DNA of 52,020 nucleotides from Stramenopiles sp. TOSAG23-2 (Eukaryota; Sar): NCBI GenBank assembly GCA_900128395.1, contig LT649265.1, forward strand, positions 1 through 52,020, in the 5' to 3' direction. The notes under the pieces are model-generated. The model was given only the letters and a program-made list of their open reading frames with translations, did no database searches and was not told where the DNA came from. The stretch's first letter is position 1. The number at the start of each line of letters is the position of its first letter. The translations under genes were made by a program, and so were the position numbers. Positions 20,386-29,967 of the stretch are shown in pieces.

Positions 20386-20462
20386 CTAATAATCGCGTTA
20401 TTCGTAGTAGATTCGTATATAGGAGTAGTATTTGAAATTGTACTAATTAGTATACAAATACA
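20386..20462 (+). repeat. Long-range inverted repeat, left arm
   Basis: This arm matches the reverse complement of about 24147-24218 with a few indels and substitutions. Shared blocks include ATTCGTATATAGGAGTA and TACTAATTAGTAT. The two arms enclose about 3.7 kb containing the Cys-rich surface protein gene and the 285-aa Lys-rich gene. Confidence 0.7.
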
Positions 20463-20938
20463 TTGGTAATTATAATTCATATTTATGCCATTGTGCCATT
20501 TCTTCTAAATAATAAATAATAATTCTTATATAAAATAATAAATAACTTATATAATTAATTATTTCAATAATAATACCTACTCTCCAGAAAGAATACAATA
20601 ACTGAGACAATATAAATAATATCTATCTCACTAAACTGAAAGATGGACAATGAATCATAACATTGTGATAGAGTTCATTGAAATCCACAGAGTGTGCCAA
20701 TATTTTTAAGATATAAAAACATTGGTGGAGGATACAACACGAGAAATTCAAAATTTTAAAATAAAAACTTCAAAATAGGTTAAATTGACCAAGTTTAATC
20801 TATCTTAGATATATGTGAAATTCTTACACTCATATCTCCTCTAGAACTCTTTTTATTTAAAAATCGTTTCTGGGCAGCTAATGTTTGATATCACCATACT
20901 TCCCGTTGTGAAATACTATCATAAATACACTCTATCCC

Positions 20939-20969
20939 GTTTGCAGTTTGCAGTTTGCAGTTTGCAGTT
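20939..20969. repeat. Heptamer tandem repeat (TTTGCAG)4
   Basis: Four perfect head-to-tail copies of the heptamer TTTGCAG in the gene-poor region. Confidence 0.85.
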
Positions 20970-21264
20970 CCTATTGCTCAGTCTCATTATAACTAAAAAT
21001 GGACTAGCATGATAGACTGATCTTCATGACTCCCATTTAGTGCAACAAAGTGGAAAGTGTGTACTCCAATATGCGAACATGCACCTACACTGTATTATAT
21101 ACGAAGTATATTATATACATATATATAGGAGTAAAAGAAATTTATATAATATATGAGTAAGAGAACATTTTATATATATTTTTATAAAAATTTTTTTTTA
21201 AATATTTGATAAAATGTTAACTTTTCTTGTGATAAATTTTTTATTTTTTACTCTCTTCTTTTTT

Positions 21265-22116
21265 TTATAAATTATAAATTACTATCATAAACATGATGAC
21301 AATTGAAATTATTGACATGGTATTTACGGTACTATTTGATAACTCGTTTTTTTTTCGTTTTGATGATGTTATCGCTGCGTTTGTTGTAGTAACTGACGGT
21401 GCAGCTGTTGTGATTACATTTGCTGGTTTTGTTGGCTTCAATATACAAGTACGATCAGATATAAGATTGCCATTAAATGAAATGGATTCATTTTTATTGC
21501 ATTGCTTCCAATTCGTACAACTCGTACCAATAAATTGATTAGCAGATTGAAATTGTCCTTCATCACATTCTAAGCAGTAAGCATCAGATATTGCATTCTG
21601 TACAAGTTTATGCCCAGCATTGCATTTGATATCTTGCTGTACTTGACACTTCCTGCCAGTAAATTGATTCCAACGTTGAAATTGTCCTGGGCTGCATTGT
21701 ACGCAGTTTTCATCAGATGTTGCATTCCCATTTACAAGTTTATGCCCAGCATTGCATTTGATACCTGAATATCCTAATTTAGCATTATTTGGAGAAATTA
21801 ATTTAAAATGACGTTCATGTGTAGCAGCAGTAATTGTTATTAAATTATTCATATCCGTATTTGTGCCAACAATTTCCAATGTATTTATTACGACAACGTG
21901 ACTACCAACGTGAGTAGCAGATAGAGTACCAGATATGGTACAATCAGTAGAACGTGTGAATGTTCCCGTATTCTTTGACGATGCATCCGATGAACAATTC
22001 CATTCCTCACTATACACTTCACCAAATGATGTCATAAAAATGACATAAATGAAATATATTGTCGTAATGATTTTTTTCATCATTGTTGATTTTTTCATCA
22101 TCGTCTTTCTTGGCAT
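21265..22116 (-). CDS. Cys-rich cell-surface protein with tandem repeats
   Basis: 283 aa. It has an N-terminal hydrophobic signal (about 16-36), a beta-rich region (40-118) and two tandem Cys-rich repeats of 44 residues (119-162 and 163-205). Each repeat has IKCNAGHKLV, then C-x2-C, GQFQ and NQF. These resemble the TNFR/ephrin-receptor-type Cys-rich repeats of large protist surface proteins. A Thr/Ala-rich stalk (226-252) precedes a C-terminal hydrophobic stretch (267-281), which could be a TM or a GPI signal. The signal peptide is preceded by Met/Lys-rich residues, so the true start may be an internal Met (7, 12 or 13). Function unknown; probably extracellular. It lies within the inverted-repeat interval 20386-24218. 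Confidence 0.65.
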   Translation of the reverse strand: MPRKTMMKKSTMMKKIITTIYFIYVIFMTSFGEVYSEEWNCSSDASSKNTGTFTRSTDCTISGTLSATHVGSHVVVINTLEIVGTNTDMNNLITITAATHERHFKLISPNNAKLGYSGIKCNAGHKLVNGNATSDENCVQCSPGQFQRWNQFTGRKCQVQQDIKCNAGHKLVQNAISDAYCLECDEGQFQSANQFIGTSCTNWKQCNKNESISFNGNLISDRTCILKPTKPANVITTAAPSVTTTNAAITSSKRKKNELSNSTVNTMSIISIVIMFMIVIYNL

Positions 22117-23262
22117 TTTTCTTACCTGGTACAGATGATTCTCTTAATAAAATATATTAACGATATATTACGATAAAATGTTTGTAATATATGTGATAGA
22201 TAGAATGAACGAAATATAGAAATTTCGAAATATAATTTTCTTGATATAAATATAGATATGATATGAATGACGATGTAATGAAAATATTTTCTTCAATATT
22301 TTCTTCTCCACTTCTATTCTATATATTTTTACATCTCTTTGTACACATGATGTAATCATACATATATGTGTAAAATCGTTACTTATCCAAACATCCATAC
22401 GTGTTTAAAACCATTTTAATCCGTGATTTTAGTTACAATTGCTCTCCTGTGCTGTGTGTATATTAAAACATGAGTATTGATATATAGAAATAGCATTAGG
22501 AGTTGCAAAATATATTAACACAGTTAGGGTTAGAATTATAGTGTGATTTAACAACCAAGCCACTTATAAAAACAGTTTTTTTTACGTATGGTTAGAAGTG
22601 CATTTATCTTTTACAGGTTAATAGTAGAGAAATTATTTCACAGGATTTGCCCCTACTTTTTATAGATATCGATCTTTCATTCTTGCTCTCCTCGTTTTGA
22701 GGCTCCTATCAACTCTTGTTTTTCCTCTTAATTTCTACTATGGCGATATAGTCCACATATCAACCTCTACTGTTTTTTAACTATGAAAATAAGAATACAT
22801 TTTTCGAATATAAAATAAATGCATTAATCGTAGTGTTGATTTAGGAGGATACAAGTACAAGTACAAAATATCGAGCTCCCATGGGCTAATAAAAATAAGG
22901 TATAATACACAAATACCAATAACAACCAAGAAAAGAAGCGGTTGTTAATTTTATTTTATTATTTGTTTTTTTGCAAAAACATTTTAAATTAATTCTATTA
23001 ATACACATTTTTGATGTAGAAATATTCAAATACAGTATAATTATATACATTAACAACATTAACAAACACAAAAACCTTCTAACCTACCAAACAAATTATA
23101 CGTCACTTCGCTCCTTGCTGCATTTTAAAAGGAGAGAAGCAAGACGTAGAAGACGACACAACATTAGTGTGAAGGGACCAAGTACAAACAAATCACCAAT
23201 CATCCATTCCCAAACAAACAAATCAAACAAATCATCCATTCCCAAACTACAAACAAACAACG
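22117..23262. other. Divergent intergenic region
   Basis: About 1.1 kb without a recognisable gene. It has a pyrimidine-rich block at 22671-22740 and a C/A-rich leader with a repeated CATCCATTCCCAAAC word at 23201-23246, directly before the ATG at 23263. Confidence 0.5.
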
Positions 23263-24120
23263 ATGAATCGACCACGTGTACAAGCAAATGTACATACTAC
23301 AAACCGAGATGCGGTATCTGGATTTATTGATGAAACCGTCAAAGGTCCAACTGGCGTCAATGCAACGTTAAATACTGTACCACGCGTGTTATCACCAATG
23401 AAAGTGAAAAAAATCCAAGGTTATTCTTTTTTTAAACAAAAGAGAATGGATACGTTGATTCAATTATTTCATGAACAGCGTATTAAAGAAGCAAAATATG
23501 CAAAAAAGAAAATGTTGAAAAAGAGAAAGAAAAAGAAACAAGAAGCGGAGGGAACAATGGCAACGGCGGCGACGGCGAAAGAGGAAGAAAAAATAGTAGC
23601 AGAGAAAGAAGAAAAAAAAACAATTGAAGTAACATTAGATTTCGACAATGCAAAGCGAGAATTACAAGTTGAGGAAGATACTATTGATGCCATTGAGCTG
23701 GGTTTACTTCCATGGTGTGATTGTTTAAAAATGATCAAATATGTGAAAGATATGACTGAGAAAATGTCAGATGAAGAAGACGAAAAAAGAAAAAAAGGTT
23801 TGATTGATCCAAGAATATCTAAAATTATGGTTGAAATGAACGTGTTAGCAAATGATAAATTGTATTGGAATGCATTAATAAAAAATGGTGTACATAAAGA
23901 AGCGAAAAAACGTGCGTTGGAAAAAGAAATTAGAGATCATAAACAAAACAATAAACAATCAAAGGACGGAGAGGACATGATGGAATGGAAAAGTTTCACG
24001 GAAGACGATATCGATATGCTTATCTCTACACGGAAAGTGTCACCTGGTATTGATAGTAAAACCTTTATTGAAATTGTCATGTTTAATAAAATCGGTTGGT
24101 ATGGCAAAGTGACGGCATAA
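23263..24120 (+). CDS. Lys/Glu-rich protein of unknown function
   Basis: 285 aa, no signal peptide or TM. The N-terminal 60 residues are mixed (PRVLSPMKVKKIQGYSFFKQKR). Then comes a strongly charged helical region (75-125: KKKMLKKRKKKKQE, an Ala/Thr patch, EKEEKK) that probably forms a coiled coil or nuclear-localisation-like stretch. A more globular C-terminal half follows, with LGLLPWCDCLKMIKYVKDM and the ending FNKIGWYGKVTA. I do not recognise the family. The 5' leader is C/A-rich with repeated AACAAAC words. The 3' flank is one arm of the long inverted repeat. Confidence 0.6.
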   Translation: MNRPRVQANVHTTNRDAVSGFIDETVKGPTGVNATLNTVPRVLSPMKVKKIQGYSFFKQKRMDTLIQLFHEQRIKEAKYAKKKMLKKRKKKKQEAEGTMATAATAKEEEKIVAEKEEKKTIEVTLDFDNAKRELQVEEDTIDAIELGLLPWCDCLKMIKYVKDMTEKMSDEEDEKRKKGLIDPRISKIMVEMNVLANDKLYWNALIKNGVHKEAKKRALEKEIRDHKQNNKQSKDGEDMMEWKSFTEDDIDMLISTRKVSPGIDSKTFIEIVMFNKIGWYGKVTA

Positions 24121-24476
24121 AATTATATTACGGAATTATTATTACTATGTATTGTCATACTAATTAGTATATTTTCAAATAATACTCCTATATACGAATC
24201 TACGAACACGATTAAGCTTCGATTAAGGTTTTATGCATTTTTCATCACATCAGCTGAATATCATGTGAAAAATATTAATATATCTGTTACGCCGGAAAGA
24301 CCACCACGAGTAATTTTATAGTACCTGGTATAGCGCAATAGCAATATAAAAGTACACATGTCCATTCGATATCTATATACAAAATAATAGATTTAGAGAG
24401 AGAGAGAGAGAGATACATCTACATGTAGAAGAAACAAGAAACAAACATAATAACAACCAATACCAACAACAACAAC
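24121..24476. other. Spacer with repeat arm and GA microsatellite
   Basis: Contains the right arm of the inverted repeat, a (GA)n run at about 24396-24411, and a CAA-rich leader (24440-24476) before the next ATG. No gene recognised. Confidence 0.5.
24147..24218 (-). repeat. Long-range inverted repeat, right arm
   Basis: Reverse-complement partner of 20386-20462. It begins about 27 bp after the stop codon of the 285-aa gene. Confidence 0.7.
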
Positions 24477-25181
24477 ATGTCCATTGTACCAGAGCAACGA
24501 TCGAGGAAATTCGATACTACCGCACCAATTGTGCCTGGTAAATATTTACTTGGTGCTGAATTAAAAATATCAGATTTTAATCAATCATCGGCGGAATCAC
24601 AAAAAAAGCAAGATGTGAAGAAAATTCCATATGAATTTTTATCTGGTATGGTGAAAAAAGCAAATTTAGAAATGGCAAAAAAACGACATAAAACGGTTAA
24701 ACGTCTTAAACCAAAAGCGAAGAAATGGGCGGAGAAGGAAGGTTTGGTATGGAATTTGTTGCCGTTGCATTGAGTGAGGATTACTCCAAAGAACAAAACT
24801 AGTAGTGTGCAAACACATGGTGATTTGAAAGTTACTGCTGTTGCAGATGAATATCGCTCGGATTTACAGTCCCTAGAGAAAGAAAAAGAGTTAATACGAC
24901 ATAAACAACGTGAAAACACTAGGAAAAAATTAGAAAAACGAAGAACAAATAGTTACTTAATGAAAAAACATTTAAACGGTAAAAATAAAACAATTGCACC
25001 GATTCCAACAACCCGTGATAAAAAATTAACACAAAGCAAGAAGAAAGACGAAGAGGAAGAACCTGTTTCCATCTTACCCGCAAAGGAATTGGTTCAAAAT
25101 AAAGTAGGTGACGTTGGCGACGATGGGAAGGAAACCTTGAATGCGAAGCAGTTACCACCTCATATGGATTTTCAAATATAA
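24477..25181 (+). CDS. Lys-rich unknown protein interrupted by an in-frame TGA
   Basis: From ATG 24477 the frame encodes 98 residues (ending LVWNLLPLH), meets TGA at 24771-24773, and continues in the same frame for about 135 further residues to TAA at 25181. Both halves have the same basic, coding-like character (ELIRHKQRENTRKKLEKRR downstream). Options: a nonsense mutation; a short 45-nt phase-0 intron (24747-24791, GTATGG to AAAG) that would remove the TGA; or stop readthrough. TGA is a normal stop elsewhere in the window. The predicted protein is hydrophilic with no domain I recognise; IVPGKYLLGAELKISDF near the N-terminus is the most distinctive segment. It may be nuclear (inference). Confidence 0.5.
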
Positions 25182-25639
25182 AAGGTGCTGTGTGATATGT
25201 GATATGGTGAAACATACTACCACCGGTGGTACATCATACATGCTTAGGATTGGTATATCGTTTGCCTAGCTTGATACTATAAAAAAATAATAAAAATCCC
25301 ATAATATTCACCACGGAAAACCGTACTAATACTAATTCTAAACCGTGAGGTAGTAGATTTACTATAGAGTTTACTAGAGCTCATATTAAAATAGATATCA
25401 TGCACATGACAGAGAAAAATCGAAAACCATTTGGGGACACAAATAACCAGGTGGTGATGTATACTCTCAATTCCTTCAAGTTTTTCAGGAAATGGAAGCA
25501 TTTCTAAAAATCTAAAAAGAAAAAGCATCCTGTGCAATAGCAACTACTTAGCACGGGAAGTGTAAAATTATTATAACTTTTAAATTTTAAACCCATCATC
25601 ATTTTTAAACTTATATTTTAACCCATCATTTTCATTTGT
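25182..25639. other. Convergent 3' spacer with dispersed element
   Basis: No gene recognised. The last 90 bp hold copy 2 of the dispersed 3'-flank element. Confidence 0.5.
25550..25634 (+). repeat. Dispersed 3'-flank element, copy 2
   Basis: Starts with GCACGGGAAGTGTAAAATTA, shared with 32468-32488 (one transition). It is followed by two imperfect internal copies of the TTTTAACCCATCATT motif (25590-25605 and 25615-25630). Confidence 0.7.
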
Positions 25640-26428
25640 TTAATGTAAAAACTTTCTAATAAATATTTTCTCAATTAAATCTTCACTACTAAATTGTTCA
25701 AATACATGGCTATCACGACATTCATACATATCTATTAATCCTGCTTGTTGTGTTGATGTAGAACAATCTTGTATTTTTGATATTTGTCTTTTTGGTGTAA
25801 ATGGATCATCTTCAGCATGAATACATATTATATTATTATTATTATGTTGCTGATTGTTATTATTATTATTGTTCATAACATTTTTATTTCTTTTTGATAA
25901 CATTGGAAATTTTAATTTTGCAATATTTGCCATGATTTCAATCGTTGGTGCTAAAATCATTGTTTTCCCACTCCAAATATCTTGACATAAACACCACCAT
26001 ACTATTGCACCACCCCAACTAAATCCAATAACAATATCATAATGATCATTCTTTAAAGCTTTTTTTATTACATTGCATGAATGATTAATACTATACTTTA
26101 AAAATTTTGGAACAAATACTTTTCGAATAAATAAATAATCTACGAGACATAAAGCTATTACTAAAAGAATTTTTACGATAGCATCTTGTTGTGTAGAAGT
26201 AATAATGCTTATACCATATGGTATCATACCAACACATATAAATATAAATAAAAGATATGGATTCAACCAACATATTATACCAATTGGTGGTGTAGGAATT
26301 TGTGAAGTAATATCATGAAAATCTACATCCAAATGAAAACGATTTTGTAGAAATGTTAATGGACCAGGACTCCATCCACCAATTACCAATGCTTTTAATT
26401 TGTTGTTGTTATTATTATTATTATCCAT
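25640..26428 (-). CDS. Alpha/beta hydrolase with internal membrane segments
   Basis: 262 aa from the ATG at 26428; the open frame extends further upstream but without another ATG. The start KALVIGGWS is the first strand. The nucleophile elbow GFSWGGA gives S137, HAEDDPF gives the acid (D207 or D208) and RDSHVF gives H241, so a full Ser-Asp-His triad is present. Unusually, two hydrophobic segments (about 51-72 and 84-101) are inserted between the first strand and the nucleophile, suggesting membrane anchoring. Asn runs occur at residues 3-9 and 186-199 and look like simple slippage insertions in loops. Substrate unknown (ester, lipid or peptide). An imperfect tandem duplication lies just upstream. 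Confidence 0.75.
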   Translation of the reverse strand: MDNNNNNNNKLKALVIGGWSPGPLTFLQNRFHLDVDFHDITSQIPTPPIGIICWLNPYLLFIFICVGMIPYGISIITSTQQDAIVKILLVIALCLVDYLFIRKVFVPKFLKYSINHSCNVIKKALKNDHYDIVIGFSWGGAIVWWCLCQDIWSGKTMILAPTIEIMANIAKLKFPMLSKRNKNVMNNNNNNNQQHNNNNIICIHAEDDPFTPKRQISKIQDCSTSTQQAGLIDMYECRDSHVFEQFSSEDLIEKIFIRKFLH

Positions 26429-27138
26429 TTTGTGAAGTGGGGAAGGAGTTAGGAGAGTGAATGTGCAATGTGGAGATGAAACGTATTGATAATATCCTAT
26501 AGACACACACACACTTTCTTTTTTTCAAATTTGCATGATTTTTATCAAGTATTGATAATACCCGATACACACACACACACACACACCTTTCTTTTTTCAA
26601 ATTTGCGTAATTTTTTTCATTTTGTGTTTTTCGTGTATCTTTTTGCTCCTCAGAAAAAACAAAACAATTTTTGTTGGACTGTGTTATTGTGTTAAGGTAA
26701 TATATACCTCATCGTATTTGTCTTACTCTATGGAAGATGTCGTATTTTTTCCTATCATCTTCCAAAATGGAATAATTTCATAATTTCCATATTTTCATAT
26801 TTTTTATAAAATCATTTTTATTATGATTAACAGAGAGGAGCGGTGATTACCATTCTCCTCGTATTAGTATATCTATCGAATAATATCTAACTATCTAATT
26901 TTTATTTTTAAGGTATTTACAGTTGTATATTTTATGATACTAGTTTTTAAGTACAGTAGTAGGAACATTAAATTTCACAATTTTCACTACCATAGAAAAT
27001 AATACACAAAAAACTAATAAGAATTACTAATAGAATGTTCACCAGAGGAAAGAGATATCAATACTTTCAACACAATCAACAACAATAAGACATATAATAT
27101 AAACAATTACACAATTACACAACACACACAACGACAAA
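26429..27138. other. Divergent intergenic region with tandem duplication
   Basis: Holds the duplication at 26483-26620 next to the hydrolase start and a CA-rich leader (27060-27138) before the next ATG. No gene recognised. Confidence 0.5.
26483..26620. repeat. Imperfect tandem duplication with (AC)n
   Basis: Two units of about 66-70 bp (26483-26548 and 26549-26620). Each has GTATTGATAATA, then an (AC)n run, then TTTCTTTTTTCAAATTTGC. The second unit has a longer AC run (26567-26587). Confidence 0.8.
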
Positions 27139-28338
27139 ATGGCATCTCTAGCAGTAGCGGCGGAACTATCAGGCTTGTCCAAAACATTAGTGGAAAATGC
27201 TATGCAAGGGGATACGAAGGAACCATATTCATTATCCAATTATAACGAAGAACGTATTAATAAATTAGTAGAGGATGTATTTTCAAAGAAATTAAAAGTA
27301 CCAGCTCAACCTGGTATGGTTCGTTTTACATTCATTATTGGTGGTGGTAAAAAAGTACGAGAAAAATACGATCCAGCATGTCAAAAAAATTTAACTGCTG
27401 CATTACGAAAATATAATTTTGAAGATGATCAAGGTGCAGCATTATTACCGGAATGTGCAGGAAAATATAAAACACAACACGATACAAATCTGAATTTAAA
27501 ATACGTACATGTATATCCATTTGTTGAAGCAGAACAAGAAGAGAATGATAATAATAACAACAATGGTGAAGACACCATGACAAAGCAATTTATATGCATG
27601 GTTGCTGAAAGGCCGACATTTGAACGAATGGTATTATCTGAAGTGAAATGTTGGAAACAAAAAAAAGAATTATTACAACATTTAAAAGAATATGTGAAAA
27701 GAGGCAATGATATTACAAATAAAATGATTAATATGGAAGAATTGAATGCAACGGAGCAAAATTTTTTCGATGTATTTGATAGTGACAATGTGAAAGATAA
27801 AATATTATGGTTACAAAATGAAATGAAAAAACATGTTAGTTCAGGCACGTTAACGGAAGAGGAGAAAAAATTTATGTTGAATCAAGCAAATAATAAATTA
27901 AAATTATTAAATGAGAAATTACAAGATGAAACTATAACAACAACAAAAAATGAAAAGAAAATCAAAGCACAAATGGAACAAATTGAAAAACGTATTGAAA
28001 ATTTAAATACTGTAAAAGGTATTCATATTCCATTTCGCAATGAAGCAGCATTTTGTGAACTAGTTGGTTTATTACAACCACATTTATTACGTAAAGATGC
28101 GGGTAAACCTATTAAAGCAAATGAACAAGCTGAAATGGATGATTTAAGAGCAAGAATGGATCAAAAAATTGAAGATGCTAGGTTATGGTTTGAAAGTGAT
28201 GAAGATCTACAAGTACGTGTTGAAAAAGTGGAAACTGCATATTTAAAAAAAAAACGAATGAAAAAAAGTAGTTCACAAAAAAATAAAAATAATAATGATG
28301 GTTGGTCAACAGTTGGTAAGAGTAAAAAGAAGCGTTGA
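27139..28338 (+). CDS. Conserved protein of unknown function
   Basis: 399 aa, cytosolic-looking. The N-terminal half has a distinctive block: VRFTFIIGGGKKVREKYDPAC, then DDQGAALLPECAGKYKTQHDTN and LKYVHVYPF (about 61-130). From memory this block (GGGKKVRxKYD ... DRGAS ... AGxxKxQHDTxxNLK) occurs in uncharacterised diatom and oomycete proteins; I could not check this. A coiled-coil-like Lys/Glu segment (about 215-300) follows, then a Gln/Lys-rich C-terminal tail with DGWSTVGKSKKKR. No catalytic motif is recognised; the basic tail could bind nucleic acid (inference). The leader is CA-rich and there are no introns. Confidence 0.65.
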   Translation: MASLAVAAELSGLSKTLVENAMQGDTKEPYSLSNYNEERINKLVEDVFSKKLKVPAQPGMVRFTFIIGGGKKVREKYDPACQKNLTAALRKYNFEDDQGAALLPECAGKYKTQHDTNLNLKYVHVYPFVEAEQEENDNNNNNGEDTMTKQFICMVAERPTFERMVLSEVKCWKQKKELLQHLKEYVKRGNDITNKMINMEELNATEQNFFDVFDSDNVKDKILWLQNEMKKHVSSGTLTEEEKKFMLNQANNKLKLLNEKLQDETITTTKNEKKIKAQMEQIEKRIENLNTVKGIHIPFRNEAAFCELVGLLQPHLLRKDAGKPIKANEQAEMDDLRARMDQKIEDARLWFESDEDLQVRVEKVETAYLKKKRMKKSSSQKNKNNNDGWSTVGKSKKKR

Positions 28339-29024
28339 AAACAAAAATAAAATTTATTAATATTTTATATAACATAAATTTTTCCAAAAAAACAGAGTGG
28401 CCGCTCTGAAAAACGATGTTTTTTTTATTTTTTGGGAATTCCTCCCATTTAATTAAAGATAGTTGCAATTTCTCCTTATCGTCATAATTTGATATTATTA
28501 CAAACTATCATATAATTTATATCCAAACGATATCCCGGAAATATCATTTTTTAATTTAATTTATTCTTCAATAATTTCTTTTTAATAATTCTTTTATAAT
28601 ATTCTTTTATTCAATTTAATTTTTCTATATAAATAATACCGTATAATTCTTAATTCATTTTAATTTTATAATTAATATATATCCTTTTTTTAATTTAATT
28701 CTTTTTAATTTAATTTTTCTTTATATTAGTTTTATTTTTATAATTAATTAATTTGACACTTTTCCACCTTGCCCTAATGAAGTTTTAGAAGATTTTGTAG
28801 ATATACTTGAATATTTGGGATGGAAAAGAACCACGGATGAAAATTCCTCGGAAGTTCTATGTGTCGTTGAAACAACCACTTACAACAAATTAGCAAAACG
28901 TTGGATTTTTTATTGATTTTAATTTTATTAATTGAAAATAATTAATCCTTTGTGATAGAAAGAAAGAATAGAATTTTACAACATATATTATCATATTTCG
29001 TATACGAGAAAACAAAAAACAAAG
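28339..29024. other. AT-rich spacer with a coding-like fragment
   Basis: 28500-28750 is strongly A/T-rich with repeated TTTAATTTAATT words. A 54-codon open segment at 28752-28916 stands out (see its entry). Nothing else recognised. Confidence 0.45.
28752..28916 (+). pseudogene. Coding-like fragment without a start codon
   Basis: 54 open codons bounded by TAA (28749-28751) and TGA (28914-28916), with no ATG in frame. The translation (NEVLEDFVDILEYLGWKR, then VLCVVETTTYNKLAKRW) is amphipathic and composition-wise unlike translated noise from the A/T-rich flanks. A good-looking acceptor (TTATATTAG, ending 28729) lies upstream but is separated by in-frame stops. It could be a relic exon. Family not recognised. 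Confidence 0.25.
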
Positions 29025-29934
29025 ATGGATGCAACAGCACCGCCACCTAATTCAATGAAACCAAATGGAGGGGCACGCCCACCACCAAGACGTGGAGGTT
29101 TGTTGAACCGCGTGAAAAATAGGAGCAATAATCGTGTATCTTTACCACATGCTAGAACGACAAATAGACGAAGAGTTAGTAGTAGCAATAATAATAACGT
29201 CAATAATGATAATTATAGCAGAGCATCATTACTTTATGCATCATCCTCTACATCATCTGTTGCATCGACTAGTAACAACAAAAATAGTAAATTACATAAG
29301 CTTGCAAGTGATTATGAATCTATTTTGAAAAAAGTTTGGGATCCTGTGCCTGGAATTCGACTTGTTGTTGACGGAGATGCAGTCATAAAAGAACTTAAAA
29401 AATTACAAGATGAAGAATTTGGTAATAATAATAACAACGAAATGTTTTGGGACAATTCAAATAATAAAAAAAACTTTCCTGTTTTATGCAATTATTTAAC
29501 AGTTTGGAGAAAACGTCGTAAAAGTACAGGAATGGGAAAGTCACAAAGTAGTACTACTATTAATAAAAAGATGAAAAAGAGTGATATTATTGATAAAAGT
29601 AAAACAATAAACGTTACTGAAAATATGAAAGATGATAATAGTAGTAGTACTAGTAATAATAATAATAATAATAATAGTGATAATACAAATGATAGAATTC
29701 CAGAAGAAACGAATTTTTCTATGAAAACTATCACACATGAAGGTGGAAAAAATTCAATATTAAAAGGTGAAACAAGTCAAGAATATCAAGAACGTAAAAA
29801 TGAAAACCAGCTAGCGAAAAGAAATATAGTTGAAGGGGAGGCAAATAGTAATTCAAGCAAGAATAATAACAAGAAAGTTGAAAAGAAAGTGGAGGAGGAG
29901 GAACAACAACAACAAAGTGTCAAAAATACTTCAG

Positions 29935-29967
<33 letters not shown>

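Larger units (their letters stand above)
20264..21264. other. 1-kb gene-poor region
   Basis: No coding frame recognised. It contains the inverted-repeat arm at 20386-20462, a heptamer repeat at 20939-20969 and AT-rich DNA. A short stretch at 20481-20502 may be a decayed copy of the 3' end of the gene at 23263. Confidence 0.5.

Noticed and set aside
20939..20969. Possible CRISPR-like array
   Set aside because: Four contiguous heptamers without spacers; a simple tandem repeat in a eukaryote.
22524..22536. TTAGGGTTAG word, telomere-like
   Set aside because: Only about one and a half units; also one CCCTAACCCTA inside the intron at 51669-51761. Too short for an interstitial telomere.
24771..24773. 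TGA as a sense codon or selenocysteine
   Set aside because: TGA ends several other genes here and I see no evidence for a SECIS element; kept only as a low-likelihood option.
26429..26512. N-terminal extension of the hydrolase frame
   Set aside because: It would need a GTG start and covers the tandem duplication; the family-like part begins right after ATG 26428.
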